A stretch of DNA of 64,000 nt from Symbiodinium kawagutii (Eukaryota; Sar; Dinophyceae; Suessiales; Symbiodiniaceae), in the NCBI GenBank assembly GCA_009767595.1, contig VSDK01018580.1:62001-126000 (forward strand), written 5' to 3'. The notes below the pieces were generated by a model that was given only the letters and a program-made list of their open reading frames with translations, had not been told where the DNA came from and made no database searches. Positions 1 through 9,226 of this stretch are shown piece by piece. A program made the translations under genes and the position numbers. Positions within the stretch are counted from its first letter, which is position 1; every line of letters begins with the position of its first letter.

Positions 1-621
1 CGGCAACAACGCGGCGCTTCCGAAGCCGAAATGGATCTGAGCGCAGGGACACAGCGCCGACAGGTGCGTGGATCCAAACCGGTTGGCATGGACCTAACAT
101 GGCCTTGGAACACGAATCCGTTCAGCTGCGGGGCTTCGGCATAAGCATTTCTGATCGGCGCCTCCATGTCCAAAGTCCGGACCTTGTCCCATTCGTCGGG
201 ATGCTCAATCAGCCTGAGGATCCGATCGCGACTCAAAAAACTCAAAGGTCTCAGACTCAACCATCGAATCGCCCAAATCTCCAAGTCACGAGTCGAAACA
301 GTTGGTGGGAACTGGTGGGTTCAAACCCCGTTATTCACACCAGTGCAGTGCCTTGGAACAGAAATGAATATAGGACTCAACGAGTGTTTGTGTCAAGAGT
401 CGGGCTCTAAACATGTGGTACTTCCTTGGATTCGAGTTTGTTACTTGGATAGTCTGCCAAAATGGTTTCATTTTAGGCACAAGAAAACTCAAATCCATGC
501 GAATCAAATGCGCTCGAAAATCTCCGGAAAAAAATCCTGACCCCCTTGTCATCACACCAGCAGGTCACCACCAGTCATTCCTCACCGCTGGCAGTTGCAT
601 TTTTTCCAACGGCCCCAAGCG

Positions 622-655
622 GTCGTGCCGAGCGGTTAAGGAGTCGCTTTAAGCG
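622..655 (+). other. tRNA 5'-half-like sequence (A-box-like)
   Basis: The sequence GTCGTGCCGAGCGGTTAAGG at 622-641 resembles the 5' acceptor strand and D-arm of eukaryotic serine or leucine tRNAs, including a TGCCGAGCGG A-box-like core. It is followed by a short self-complementary TCGC/GCGA stem. No T-arm or B box (GGTTCGANTCC) follows at the expected distance, and the anticodon stem is poorly paired. It is therefore not a working tRNA gene. It could be a tRNA-derived SINE head, a tRNA fragment, or chance. Confidence 0.2.
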
Positions 656-770
656 AGGGGAAGGGTGTCACCAGGGCCAGGACGCAGACTCAGTGGATAT
701 GACCATAGTTGGTTGCCATGGCAGGAAACAGATTGGAGTTCACCAAGAACCATGGGGAAATATGAAGTCG

Positions 771-870
771 ATCCATGTTGATCCATGTTGATCCATGTTG
801 ATCCGTGCTTGTCCATGATGGTCCACGATGATCCACGATGATCCATGATGATCCATGATGATCCATGGTA
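771..870. repeat. 10-bp tandem repeat, 10 units
   Basis: Ten consecutive units of ATCCATG(T/A)TG in exact 10-bp register with only substitutions between units and no indels. The 3' units drift to GTCCACGATG and ATCCACGATG. It lies outside any exon I can support. Confidence 0.85.
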
Positions 871-893
871 CTAGTCGGATTTCACCACGTCAG

Positions 894-946
894 TTGTGCC
901 ATTGATCCACGAGAGGTCGCGCCCATCGGAGCTGCGTTTCTGACAG
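894..946. other. exon-like patch, strand ambiguous
   Basis: A 53-nt patch bounded on the plus strand by CAG at 891-893 and CAG|GTGAGC at 946/947, open in one frame (CAIDPREVAPIGAAFLT). The minus strand also offers an acceptor-like CTCACCTGTCAG and an open frame through the same bases. A similar ambiguous patch with a possible plus-strand donor lies at 1-63. I cannot choose a strand. Between 950 and 1208 the sequence is AT-rich with nothing recognisable. Confidence 0.2.
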
Positions 947-1208
947 GTGAGCGCCCGGAATATAACATGTGGAGTTGAAAGGTTGCAATCAAAACTATGT
1001 CACTAATAGACTACATTGCTAACAACTATCTCAGAGTATCACTATATTACTCATATTTACTAATAGTGTAATAGTATACTAGTAGTTTTAGTATCATCAT
1101 TATTAGAGTTTTGTATCATTATTGTTATAATGAAATAGTTACTATAATAATAAATCACTATTGTTATTGTAATAGTTAAACTAGTTAAACTACTCGTCAT
1201 AGAAATCG

Positions 1209-3388
1209 TCATCGTTCCTCGATGAGTTTCTGCATGGCCTCTGCCACGCTGGCGGCCTCGAGACGGCGACGGCCTCCGGATCCACGCAGCTCCTCACGTG
1301 GCGACGGCGACGGAGCACCGCGTTGGGGTGGCGACCCAGGGGGGGTCCTATGGGGATCCCATGGGGATCTGGGGCACCGCCCCGGGAGATCTCACGAGTT
1401 CCATGGGGATCTGGGGCTTGAGATCTGCTGGAGTTGGAAGCATTTTTTGTCGAAACAATTCGGAAATGAGCTAGTTGACTTATTCAATTGACTTATCTGC
1501 ATTCGATCTTATCCATTTTCAAATTCGCATCAACTCATGTTAGTCATTGAGTCAGTCATTTGATGCCCTTTCGAAGCAGCATTTCATGATGATCCGCAAG
1601 GCAGAACACAGATGCACAGTAGATCTCCAGCGATGCACTGTTGTTACTTGGCCATCATGATCTGGTCATACCCATTGGTGACTTCACCTGGATTCGTCAT
1701 TCATGAATGACTCGTCCCAACAATGCCTGATGAAAATTGTTGGGTAAGGTAAAATTTGATGTTAAAAAACACATACTGAAACATACGACAAACATGATTT
1801 ACGCAAAGAATATTCTCCAACAAAATCGGTGCCTTTTCGACATAGCGAACGATGCAATGCGAAACACCACCACCACCACCAACCGCTGTGAAAACATGGC
1901 TTCACCACCGCACCACCAGTGCCCAGGCGCACCAGTCGAACAGGTCGGCTTGCACTGGGTCCATCCAGATACTCTTGGAGATCAGCGATGATGTCCTCCT
2001 GGGAACTCATGGCATTCATGTTGGGTGGATGCAAATGGATGCTACCCTTTGGTAAACTCACATGACAATGGCAAATGTTCTCGCGGGGTGTCCAATCGGC
2101 AATGGTATTGCAGGACAGGAAATCTACTAGTACACCTGGCGAGCATGCTACGAACATCCCTTCAGAAAGTCTAGACAAGAGTGCTTGGCTCAAGAAGCAT
2201 AGGGAAGCATAGCAGTAAATCCACCTTAAACAAAGCTTTCCAATGGCTTCAACATCATCCAGTACTCCGGTGGTCCAGTACTTCACTCATGAGTAACCAT
2301 CATGGCAACCAAGCGACAGGCATCGACAGGCCAGGGAAACCTGGTGGCCCACCGCTCCCGTGCTACCTATGGCATTGAGGCTCCGCACCGCGCGCATAGT
2401 GGGACTCCACCGGGTGGGGTTGAACTTGGCTAAGCCGACCTAGGGAAGACATGGGGTAGGGCTAAGCATGGGGGAAGCATGGGCTGACCAAGCTGGTTGT
2501 AACCAAGCAATGGTTCATTAGCTGGTTGATGGTTGATAGCAGGGGATATACCAGCTATAGATGGCAAGCTGGGTGAAGACTTTAACTGAGAATCACCAAC
2601 AACTAGCTAAGGATACAGGGTAATGACCCGCCATAGCCATTGGATTCACGTTCGCTGAGGTGATGCCAATGACGGGGTTACCACCTGTGACCAAAATGTA
2701 GCCATGATCTACCAGCACCACAAGGCCACACATCGTATTGCACATCAATCACCAGCTACCATTGCTGGACAACAAGTCGTTGAGTAACAACACTGAAAAC
2801 ACACATCTATGATGCTCCATGGTCACTTCAGAACTTCTAATCCCCTACAAAATGCTTAACACCACCAACCAGCTAATGAACGGTTGACATGCAGCATGAC
2901 CAGGTTGACCACGTAGCCAAGTGGCACCAATGGGGCCCGCATAGCGCCCAGCATCTTGCCACATCCACCTACCGGTGGCGGCGACGATGTGATCCTTGAC
3001 CTTGATACCAGCCACTTCCAACACTGATCAATCGTTATTGGCAACTAAATCAGTGATTACTGGTTGAAATAACCATCATATCATTATAGGGTGATTACTG
3101 GAATCAATCCTGACCATCTATATGGTAGGTGGCTGATTGACAATCACCCAACATTTCCAACCTCTATTTACCTTCATCAGTGATTACTGGTGGTTGACTG
3201 GCAGTCTCAGACCGCTAGCCGCAACACATCTTACACTTTATAACGGTACAAGCCAGGAGTTTGATGGTGATGGTTGATTGTTGGTGATTTATGATCGGTT
3301 GATTGTTGACACTAATGTTGCTTGTTGATGTTGATGTTGATATTGATATTAATACTGATGACGATGATGATGATGATGACGACTATGG

Positions 3389-3422
<34 letters not shown>

Positions 3423-5446
3423 CATGATGAAGGTGCCCCTGTTCCTGAAGCTGAGCCGGTGCTGGTGGTTGTGTGGTAGAGATGCATTTCTGGCGAAGCA
3501 ACTCACAGAAATCAACGACCGGAGCTGGTGCCTGGCTTTCAACTCACCGTGAGGCACCACCTCCTCCTGGCTCCGCGTCTGCGGCATAACCCAATCTCGG
3601 CCATGAGCTGAGTTGTATCTGTACAGATCCACAACTGAATCATGTTGATGGTTCATGATGGTTCATGATGGTTCATGTCACATCTTTGGAAATCAGTTTT
3701 CAGAAGCGACTGAAAGATCGGCTTGAATGTCGACCAATGCTTAAGTCTGATTCGTCTGAATCTGGAATTTTCAAGCACTTCACTTGAATCACCCTGAATC
3801 AGCAGTTGTAATTAGCTACGTTAATCCCTTCAGAGCTGAGAACTTGCTGCGAACGACGAGTTTCAGCAATAACTTTCTCAATGAGACTCAGGTCAGCATC
3901 TTAATCACTTTCTTAGACTAAGTTCTCCTTATTCTCAGAAAATAAATCAGACCAATCTCAGCCCGTGAAACTGACCGGGCCCAGATCCCATGTCCCTGGC
4001 CGTCCCTGGCCGTCCTCCTCGGAGCTGCCATCGTGGCCTGCGTGGTCGGGGGAGCTCTCCCCGTCCACGGGCGCCACGGGCTCCGCCACGCGCAGGCGCC
4101 CGAGGAACGTCGAGACCTCGCAGTCGCNNNNNNNNNNNNNNAGCGGGGCCTACGACGAGGGGAGGAGATTATACATGTATGTTGAAGGAATTACAGTAAA
4201 ATAAATATCGATTTTTCCTGAGATTTTTGGATTTAGGTTCTGGGTTATCTAATTCCTTATTTTCCTTACTTTATCAATCTTGCTTTATGAATCTAGTCCT
4301 TACCCCTTACTTTATGAACAATTCAGGATTCATAAGGGATTCATATTGGAAAGGGTTAGACTCATAGAGGGATTGGGTATGAGAGAAACTGCTACATTTT
4401 CATAAACTTGCGTGTTATCTTAGAGATCCATTTTGCTACTGATGAAATTTCATCAATTTAAGATAAGATAGTTGGTTCCTGTCTTGATGAAGATGATTGT
4501 TGAAGATAATATTATAGATGGTTGATTGAAAACAAACTTTTCATGATGCTTAATCAAGAATTGGATCATTAAGACTTATTTGGATAGTTCATTCAAACTC
4601 AATTGGATCATGTTCAGCTTGGTTAGTCGGTTATTTGATGAAAACTTGATCATTTCAGCTTAGTGAGTTGCTTATTGAACTAATAAGCTCATGAGTTCTT
4701 CAATCAACTTGGCTATGGCTCTTGAAGATGGTTGGGAGCTGATGGGGTTTGCCGTCCTGTAGCAGGCGCATCAGCTGGTCCCGCTGCATTTGGAAGTCGT
4801 GATGCGCTTGGCACAGCAGCCGCAGCATGGGCAGCTTCGGTTCCAAGGCGTCGATCTGGGCCAAGTCCTCCTGGGTGAACGGGGGATCCACCAGGGAAGC
4901 ACCAGGGAAACCTATGGTTAATAGTAGAAAATAATAGGGGAACTATGGTTAACTAGGGTTAAGGAACTATGGTTGATATGGTTAACTAGGCTTGATATGG
5001 TTGATAGTGGGGTAATTATGATGAAATACCGATGGTTAGTGGTGGTTTCGATAGGGGTTAGAACCACTAATGCCAATATTTGCATTTTTCGTGTTTTTTT
5101 TTAATGGGGGTGATAACCATTTGTGATGGTTAATCATAGAGGATGACACCTAACAATGGTGGTCTGTGGTGAATGCCGATACTGGCCAAAACTAGGCATG
5201 TATGTTGAGTGGATGGCCCATGAATGGTGGTTCATGGTATATGCTACTAGGGATGGTGAAGATATATGTTAAGATGATTAAGTCAATGTTCAGTAGACCT
5301 CCAGTCTCATAGTGATGGAGGTCCTTAGGGAGTTCCAAGATGTCTCCACCTGCGGAGTCCTGCTGCCACTGCATCATCAAGGCCACACCCTGTGCGAAGC
5401 GACTCAGGATGTTGGCGGCACGGGTCTCACATTCGAAGTCTATCTC
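1209..5446 (-). CDS. multi-exon gene, product unknown (3' end)
   Basis: Proposed exons, in transcript order: 5446-5350 (IDFECETRAANILSRF), 4870-about 4735 (EDLAQIDALEPKLPMLRLL), about 4126-3976 (CEVSTFLGRLRVAEP; its 5' edge falls in the assembly gap), 3607-3548, 3023-2973 (VLEVAGIKVKDHIVAATG), 2684-2628, 2439-2367, 1998-1917 and 1347-1209, which ends in a TGA stop at 1211-1209. From 3607 to 2367 the four exons join with matching phases at GT-AG introns, which is good evidence that they are real. The others are supported by acceptor/donor motifs and open, biased frames. The C-terminus is Ser/Pro/Arg-rich and then helical (AASVAEAMQKLIEER). I recognise no domain. The 5' end is not found; it could lie beyond the retrotransposon inserted at 5983, in which case the element sits in an intron in sense orientation, but exon phases across the gap do not prove this. 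Confidence 0.5.
3318..3430. repeat. (GAT/TTGATA)n microsatellite
   Basis: A run of TGATGT, TGATAT and then GAT units. It falls in the intron between the exons ending at 3548 and starting at 3023, so the Asp-, Met- or Ile-rich ORFs crossing it are not proteins. Confidence 0.85.
4128..4141. other. assembly gap (14 N)
   Basis: Fourteen undetermined bases interrupt a GC-rich exon of the minus-strand gene. The acceptor of that exon is probably hidden here. Confidence 0.99.
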
Positions 5447-5977
5447 CTGGCGCAGTTGATGCTACTTGACCACGCACGAAAATTCCAACAGCCCATGTTT
5501 CTTTTGGGGCTTTTACCGTAGCAACCATTGCTTTTTTCATGGCTTTTTCCGTAGCAACCATTGTTTGACTAAGGGATTTTGCCAAAAACGATTGACTGTT
5601 GTTTTCATGGTGGTGGAATCCCAGGGCACGGTCAATGATTGGAAATTCGGATGGGTCATCACTTGATGGTGAATGATGTTTGGTTGTGCGGCTCGTGATA
5701 CTCCAGCGAACCAATTCTAATGAGCGGGTGTGATAGGTGGAATGATTTGCCATGCTGATTCTAACCTGGCTTACGTACCAATTTGTGGAATGGGACTGAT
5801 AAGCTAGCGCTGTTTGTCAATCGGCTTCAGAACTTTCAAAATCTTGGCAGTTCAAATGTTTGCTGCACTTTTTGATCATCGATAAAGAATATCTTCGAGG
5901 TTATTTGGGATAACCTGTGTATCATAATCATGATCTACTACATCCACAATATGCACAAGATCATCAACAAAGGTTCC

Positions 5978-5982
5978 GCAAG
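5978..5982. repeat. target-site duplication, left copy
   Basis: GCAAG directly abuts the LTR starting at 5983. The identical GCAAG at 14172-14176 abuts the other LTR. Five bases is the usual duplication length for Ty1/copia elements. Confidence 0.9.
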
Positions 5983-6072
5983 TGCACAAATGTATGGAGC
6001 AGCAAACACAAGGCGCACCTTTTTTCTTGAGCCTTGAGCCAAAACAGGTATGGGGGCGGCGTTACATCAACA
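5983..6072 (-). repeat. 3' LTR (90 bp)
   Basis: Base-for-base identical to 14082-14171. Read on the element's sense strand it starts TGTTGATG and ends TTTGTGCA. It contains TTTTGGCTCAAG (plus-strand 6033-6044) followed by a second GCTCAAG (6026-6032). At 90 bp it is far shorter than usual copia LTRs, which are mostly 100 to 600 bp or more. Confidence 0.95.
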
Positions 6073-6080
6073 CCCCTCCT
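6073..6080 (-). other. polypurine tract (PPT)
   Basis: On the sense strand AGGAGGGG immediately precedes the 3' LTR, as expected for the plus-strand DNA primer of LTR elements. The tract overlaps the TAG stop codon of the RT/RNase H frame (6081-6079), so there is no 3' untranslated sequence between pol and the LTR. Confidence 0.85.
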
Positions 6081-8526
6081 AAGTCAAATGGTCTTTTACC
6101 ATGAGACTTGCCACAGCTTTCGCCGCGGTACTTCTACCTGTTACTATGTACTGTCCCAACGTGGTCATGTGTTTGCGACACACGTCGTGTGAAACCGGCT
6201 TCGTGGCAATGTCGGAGACATTTTTGTCTGTTCCCACTGCCACTAGGTCAAAGGCTTTATCTCGAAGCCTTTCCTGTACCCAAAGGTACCTTGTCTGCAC
6301 ATGTCGGGTCTTTCCAAGACCCCTCCTGCTCACCATTCCTCGTGCAGCGCTGCTGTCCGACAGGATCAGGCACTCCAAAGGAACGTTCCACTCACTGAAA
6401 AGCTCCCTGATGCCCAACACCGTTGCTGCAGCTTTGATGATCGCGTAGAATTCACTCTCTCCACTGCTTAAGGATATCGTTGTTTGTAGATTCGATGATG
6501 TCTTCAATGTGTGCTGACCGGCCATCAGTGCCAGCCCTGTTGTGCTCTTCCTCGTCTTCACGCATCCTGCGTGATCACTATCACAGAAGATACGCAGCTT
6601 CTTGTACTCACTTTGCTCTTTGAACTCCTGGACAACTCGCAAGTTGTCCTTCAGGTAGCGCCCCAAGCGCTTCAGCTGCACCCAGTTCTCCTCCGTGGGT
6701 GCAGACATACCTCTTGCTAATGTCTTGACCGATTCACAGAGATCGGCCCTATCCAAGCTCAAGTACGCAGCCCGCATCACTAGCGACCTGTAGAGCTTGC
6801 TTCTCTCAGCATCCAGAGGTGGATGCTCCTTGAAAGCATCTTCACCTTTCTGTTTCTCTCCGGGAGTTGCCACTCCCTTCACTCCAAGACCGTCCAAGCT
6901 CAATTGTTTTACAATGAGCTCAGCATGTCTCGGATCAGCCTCGTATCGGACCGTTCCTGTGTGTTTATCGTATTCCAAGATCCGATTCAGTACAGTCATC
7001 ACTGTGCCATCCTCTGGGCCTATACACCCATCTTCTCTGAACTCAAACTTCTCAGCCAGGATCTTTTCTATCCTTTCTTGCGCTTGTTGATCTCCAAGGA
7101 TCAGGAAATCGTCTCCATGCACGAGAAACCGTGCATCTGTCTCAGGGTCGTAGAAAATCGCTGGCCACGCCTTTCCTTGTTTGATCCCGTGTGACTTCAA
7201 CAAACTGCTGTAAGTGTCCTGCCACACAGAACTCGCATCTTGTGTGCCGTACATGGTCCTCACCAACTTTGCACACATTCCATCTTCCTCATCTCCTTCA
7301 GGGAGATTGCAGTAAACTGCTCTACGGCTCTCTCCGTAGAAGTGGGCCCGACTGATGTCGAGCAACCTCAACTTCAGCTTGTTTCCTCTAGGGCTGTGTT
7401 TCTTGGTCACGAAGAGACTGCACAGCACTTTCAAAGCTTCGAGAGGCGGCATGCTTGAATGCAGTTCGTGATCTGGTAACACCTGGCCCTTCTTCTTGAT
7501 TTCTCGCACAACCAGTCTGGACCTATAATTTTCTTTCAAGGAATCTCCCTTATTCCTGTCCACCCACTTCAACTGAATGGGTGCCTTGTTGGTCGTTGAC
7601 CAACACTCGCTGAGGGGAACCTTCTCGTAAATTTTCTGCTTGTGAACCCAGGCAAGCTCTTCTTGCCTAGCCGCCAACACCTTTTCAGCCCTTAGCGGTG
7701 CACCGGTGACACTGTCCCGATACTCCGCCCACTGGGCTTCTTCAGGTGGTTCCTCCCAATCTGCTTCTGTTTCATTCGACACACTGTCAGGGGATGGTCC
7801 TACTCCTTCCACCTTCAATTCGTTGAACTCGCCTTTCCACTGGAGTTCTTTCCGAATGGCCTTGAGAATCGCAGATACCAAGGCTGGAGGATACACCTGC
7901 GCCATCTTGGCACGTCCGTTCACTAAGTGAACGTGGCGATGATTTCCTTCGCATCTTTGGTTCAGAATCTTGGCCAATTCCTTTGAGCTAGTCAAGTAGC
8001 TTGTTTCCTTACGCACATATCCTTTGCCTTGGCCATCCTCACTCTGCATGTGCCATTTGCACATTGGTCCATGCACCAGGTAAGTGCGCGGATCGTTCAC
8101 CAATTCCACCATTTCTGGTTCTTTCCACGACGCAGCTGGTCGCGGATGTTCATGAAGGAAATGCCTCCCTTCGTCCAATTGCCTTTTGTAGCTCTTTACA
8201 GCCACTCTCAAATGGACTCGCCCTCGCTCCAACACAGCTTCATGCTGTGCCTCTGTCCTCTTTCCTTTGGAAAGGTTCTGAAGAAGCGAAAACGCCTCAC
8301 AAGGTGGCGATCCAATGAGAAACTCTGGCTTCTCATCGCTGATCAACTTGTCGAGGTCTTGTTGATCTTGTTCCCGTGACAGGTCCCAGTACTCACCCTT
8401 CTCGTTCTTGATGAGCTCCATGTCGATGGCGAATCCAGGCTTCAAACCAAACCTGGTACCTGTTCGCCTTCCTCGCAAATCTCCTAGGATTGTAGATCTC
8501 TGCAATGTCACTCTTTGTAACACCAA
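6079..8526 (-). CDS. retrotransposon pol: methyltransferase-like segment, reverse transcriptase, RNase H
   Basis: An 815-codon open frame; about 790 codons are likely used, because the protein seems to enter from the preceding frame near 8450. Residues about 24-225 resemble a C5 cytosine methyltransferase: GLKPGFAIDMEL, then GSPPCEAFS (72-80, with the Cys of the PPC motif at 76), FLHEHPRPAASW (123-134) and YPPALVSAI (212-220). The reverse transcriptase follows, with Asp390 in LRLLDISRA and the catalytic pair Asp472-Asp473 in VHGDDFLILG. RNase H follows with Asp649 and Asp651 (FCDSDHAGC), Glu690 (SSGESEFYA), Asp724 (LSDSSAARG) and Asp772. All catalytic residues are present, so this part appears functional. 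It acts in virus-like particles to copy the element's RNA. The stop codon overlaps the PPT. Confidence 0.9.
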   Translation of the reverse strand: MVLQRVTLQRSTILGDLRGRRTGTRFGLKPGFAIDMELIKNEKGEYWDLSREQDQQDLDKLISDEKPEFLIGSPPCEAFSLLQNLSKGKRTEAQHEAVLERGRVHLRVAVKSYKRQLDEGRHFLHEHPRPAASWKEPEMVELVNDPRTYLVHGPMCKWHMQSEDGQGKGYVRKETSYLTSSKELAKILNQRCEGNHRHVHLVNGRAKMAQVYPPALVSAILKAIRKELQWKGEFNELKVEGVGPSPDSVSNETEADWEEPPEEAQWAEYRDSVTGAPLRAEKVLAARQEELAWVHKQKIYEKVPLSECWSTTNKAPIQLKWVDRNKGDSLKENYRSRLVVREIKKKGQVLPDHELHSSMPPLEALKVLCSLFVTKKHSPRGNKLKLRLLDISRAHFYGESRRAVYCNLPEGDEEDGMCAKLVRTMYGTQDASSVWQDTYSSLLKSHGIKQGKAWPAIFYDPETDARFLVHGDDFLILGDQQAQERIEKILAEKFEFREDGCIGPEDGTVMTVLNRILEYDKHTGTVRYEADPRHAELIVKQLSLDGLGVKGVATPGEKQKGEDAFKEHPPLDAERSKLYRSLVMRAAYLSLDRADLCESVKTLARGMSAPTEENWVQLKRLGRYLKDNLRVVQEFKEQSEYKKLRIFCDSDHAGCVKTRKSTTGLALMAGQHTLKTSSNLQTTISLSSGESEFYAIIKAAATVLGIRELFSEWNVPLECLILSDSSAARGMVSRRGLGKTRHVQTRYLWVQERLRDKAFDLVAVGTDKNVSDIATKPVSHDVCRKHMTTLGQYIVTGRSTAAKAVASLMVKDHLT

Positions 8527-9226
8527 GGTGTAACAACTCGGTGCTCATAGCCTTGCACTCACCGAAGCTGGCTTCTTCGAACCAGCTTTCTTGCAGAAAG
8601 CTCGCCAATTCTAAGTTTGCGATAGTCGCTTCAACCAACTCCAAGGTCGCAGCGTCCTTGGATCCACTCGGCTTTGAGCTGCTTGCAGCAGCCTTGCTTT
8701 CCTTCGTCTTCTGAAGCTTTGCTTTGTCTTCAGCTTTTGCCTCTTGAAGTAAATCTCCAAGGGTCCTCTTGTCCTTCTTGAACCACTCGATGTCTTCATC
8801 AGCGGTACGCTTGACTCCTCTTGGAGTCTCCGGCTTCGGCTTCTTTGATGCTTCAGATGGAGCGCTTTCTCCTGCCAGCGATCTCTTGCTGGCCTGGATC
8901 GGCTGACCCACAGGGTCAACTCGTCCTGGAGATGGTGCCCCAATAGCATCAGGTCCATGCATCTCAACAGATGCATCCGGCACATCTTCAAGCACCGGTC
9001 CTCCTTCAGGCTGGTCGACAGCCTCACTCTTTCTCTTCTGAGCTCTTTCCACTCGTGCCTTACCTTCTGCTGTTTCTTTGAGCCTCTGCTCAACCAAGGT
9101 TCGGCATTCTGCATTGTGACTTCTTGCCGGCATTCCTGCATCCTGGACACCCCACCGTGTGATGTCCTTCCACGTCCTTCTTGGTGACGTACAAGTTGCG
9201 TGCCCCTCCTGAGTCTCTGGCCGCAA
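8393..9226 (-). CDS. retrotransposon pol: linker between integrase and RT (own frame)
   Basis: The middle section of pol, in a third frame. Homology-like continuity starts within the overlap with the integrase frame near 9120, where GCPGCRNAG in one frame continues as SHNAECR in the next. Together these form a Cys/His cluster typical of the end of copia integrases in dinoflagellates. A charged, low-complexity linker rich in Lys, Glu, Ala and Ser follows, then LLHLGVTKSDIAEIYNPRR, which leads into the next frame near 8450. Each junction needs one extra base to be skipped (+1). No catalytic residues are seen here. The linker is probably a spacer in the polyprotein. Confidence 0.75.
   Translation of the reverse strand: MRPETQEGHATCTSPRRTWKDITRWGVQDAGMPARSHNAECRTLVEQRLKETAEGKARVERAQKRKSEAVDQPEGGPVLEDVPDASVEMHGPDAIGAPSPGRVDPVGQPIQASKRSLAGESAPSEASKKPKPETPRGVKRTADEDIEWFKKDKRTLGDLLQEAKAEDKAKLQKTKESKAAASSSKPSGSKDAATLELVEATIANLELASFLQESWFEEASFGECKAMSTELLHLGVTKSDIAEIYNPRRFARKANRYQVWFEAWIRHRHGAHQEREG

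Noticed and set aside
300-330. GGTTCAAACCC as a tRNA B box
   Set aside because: No A box or tRNA fold upstream; the stem would need several G-T pairs.
2185-2194. TTGGCTCAAG as another spliced-leader relic
   Set aside because: Only ten matching bases and no coding or retrogene context; chance is likely in 64 kb on two strands.
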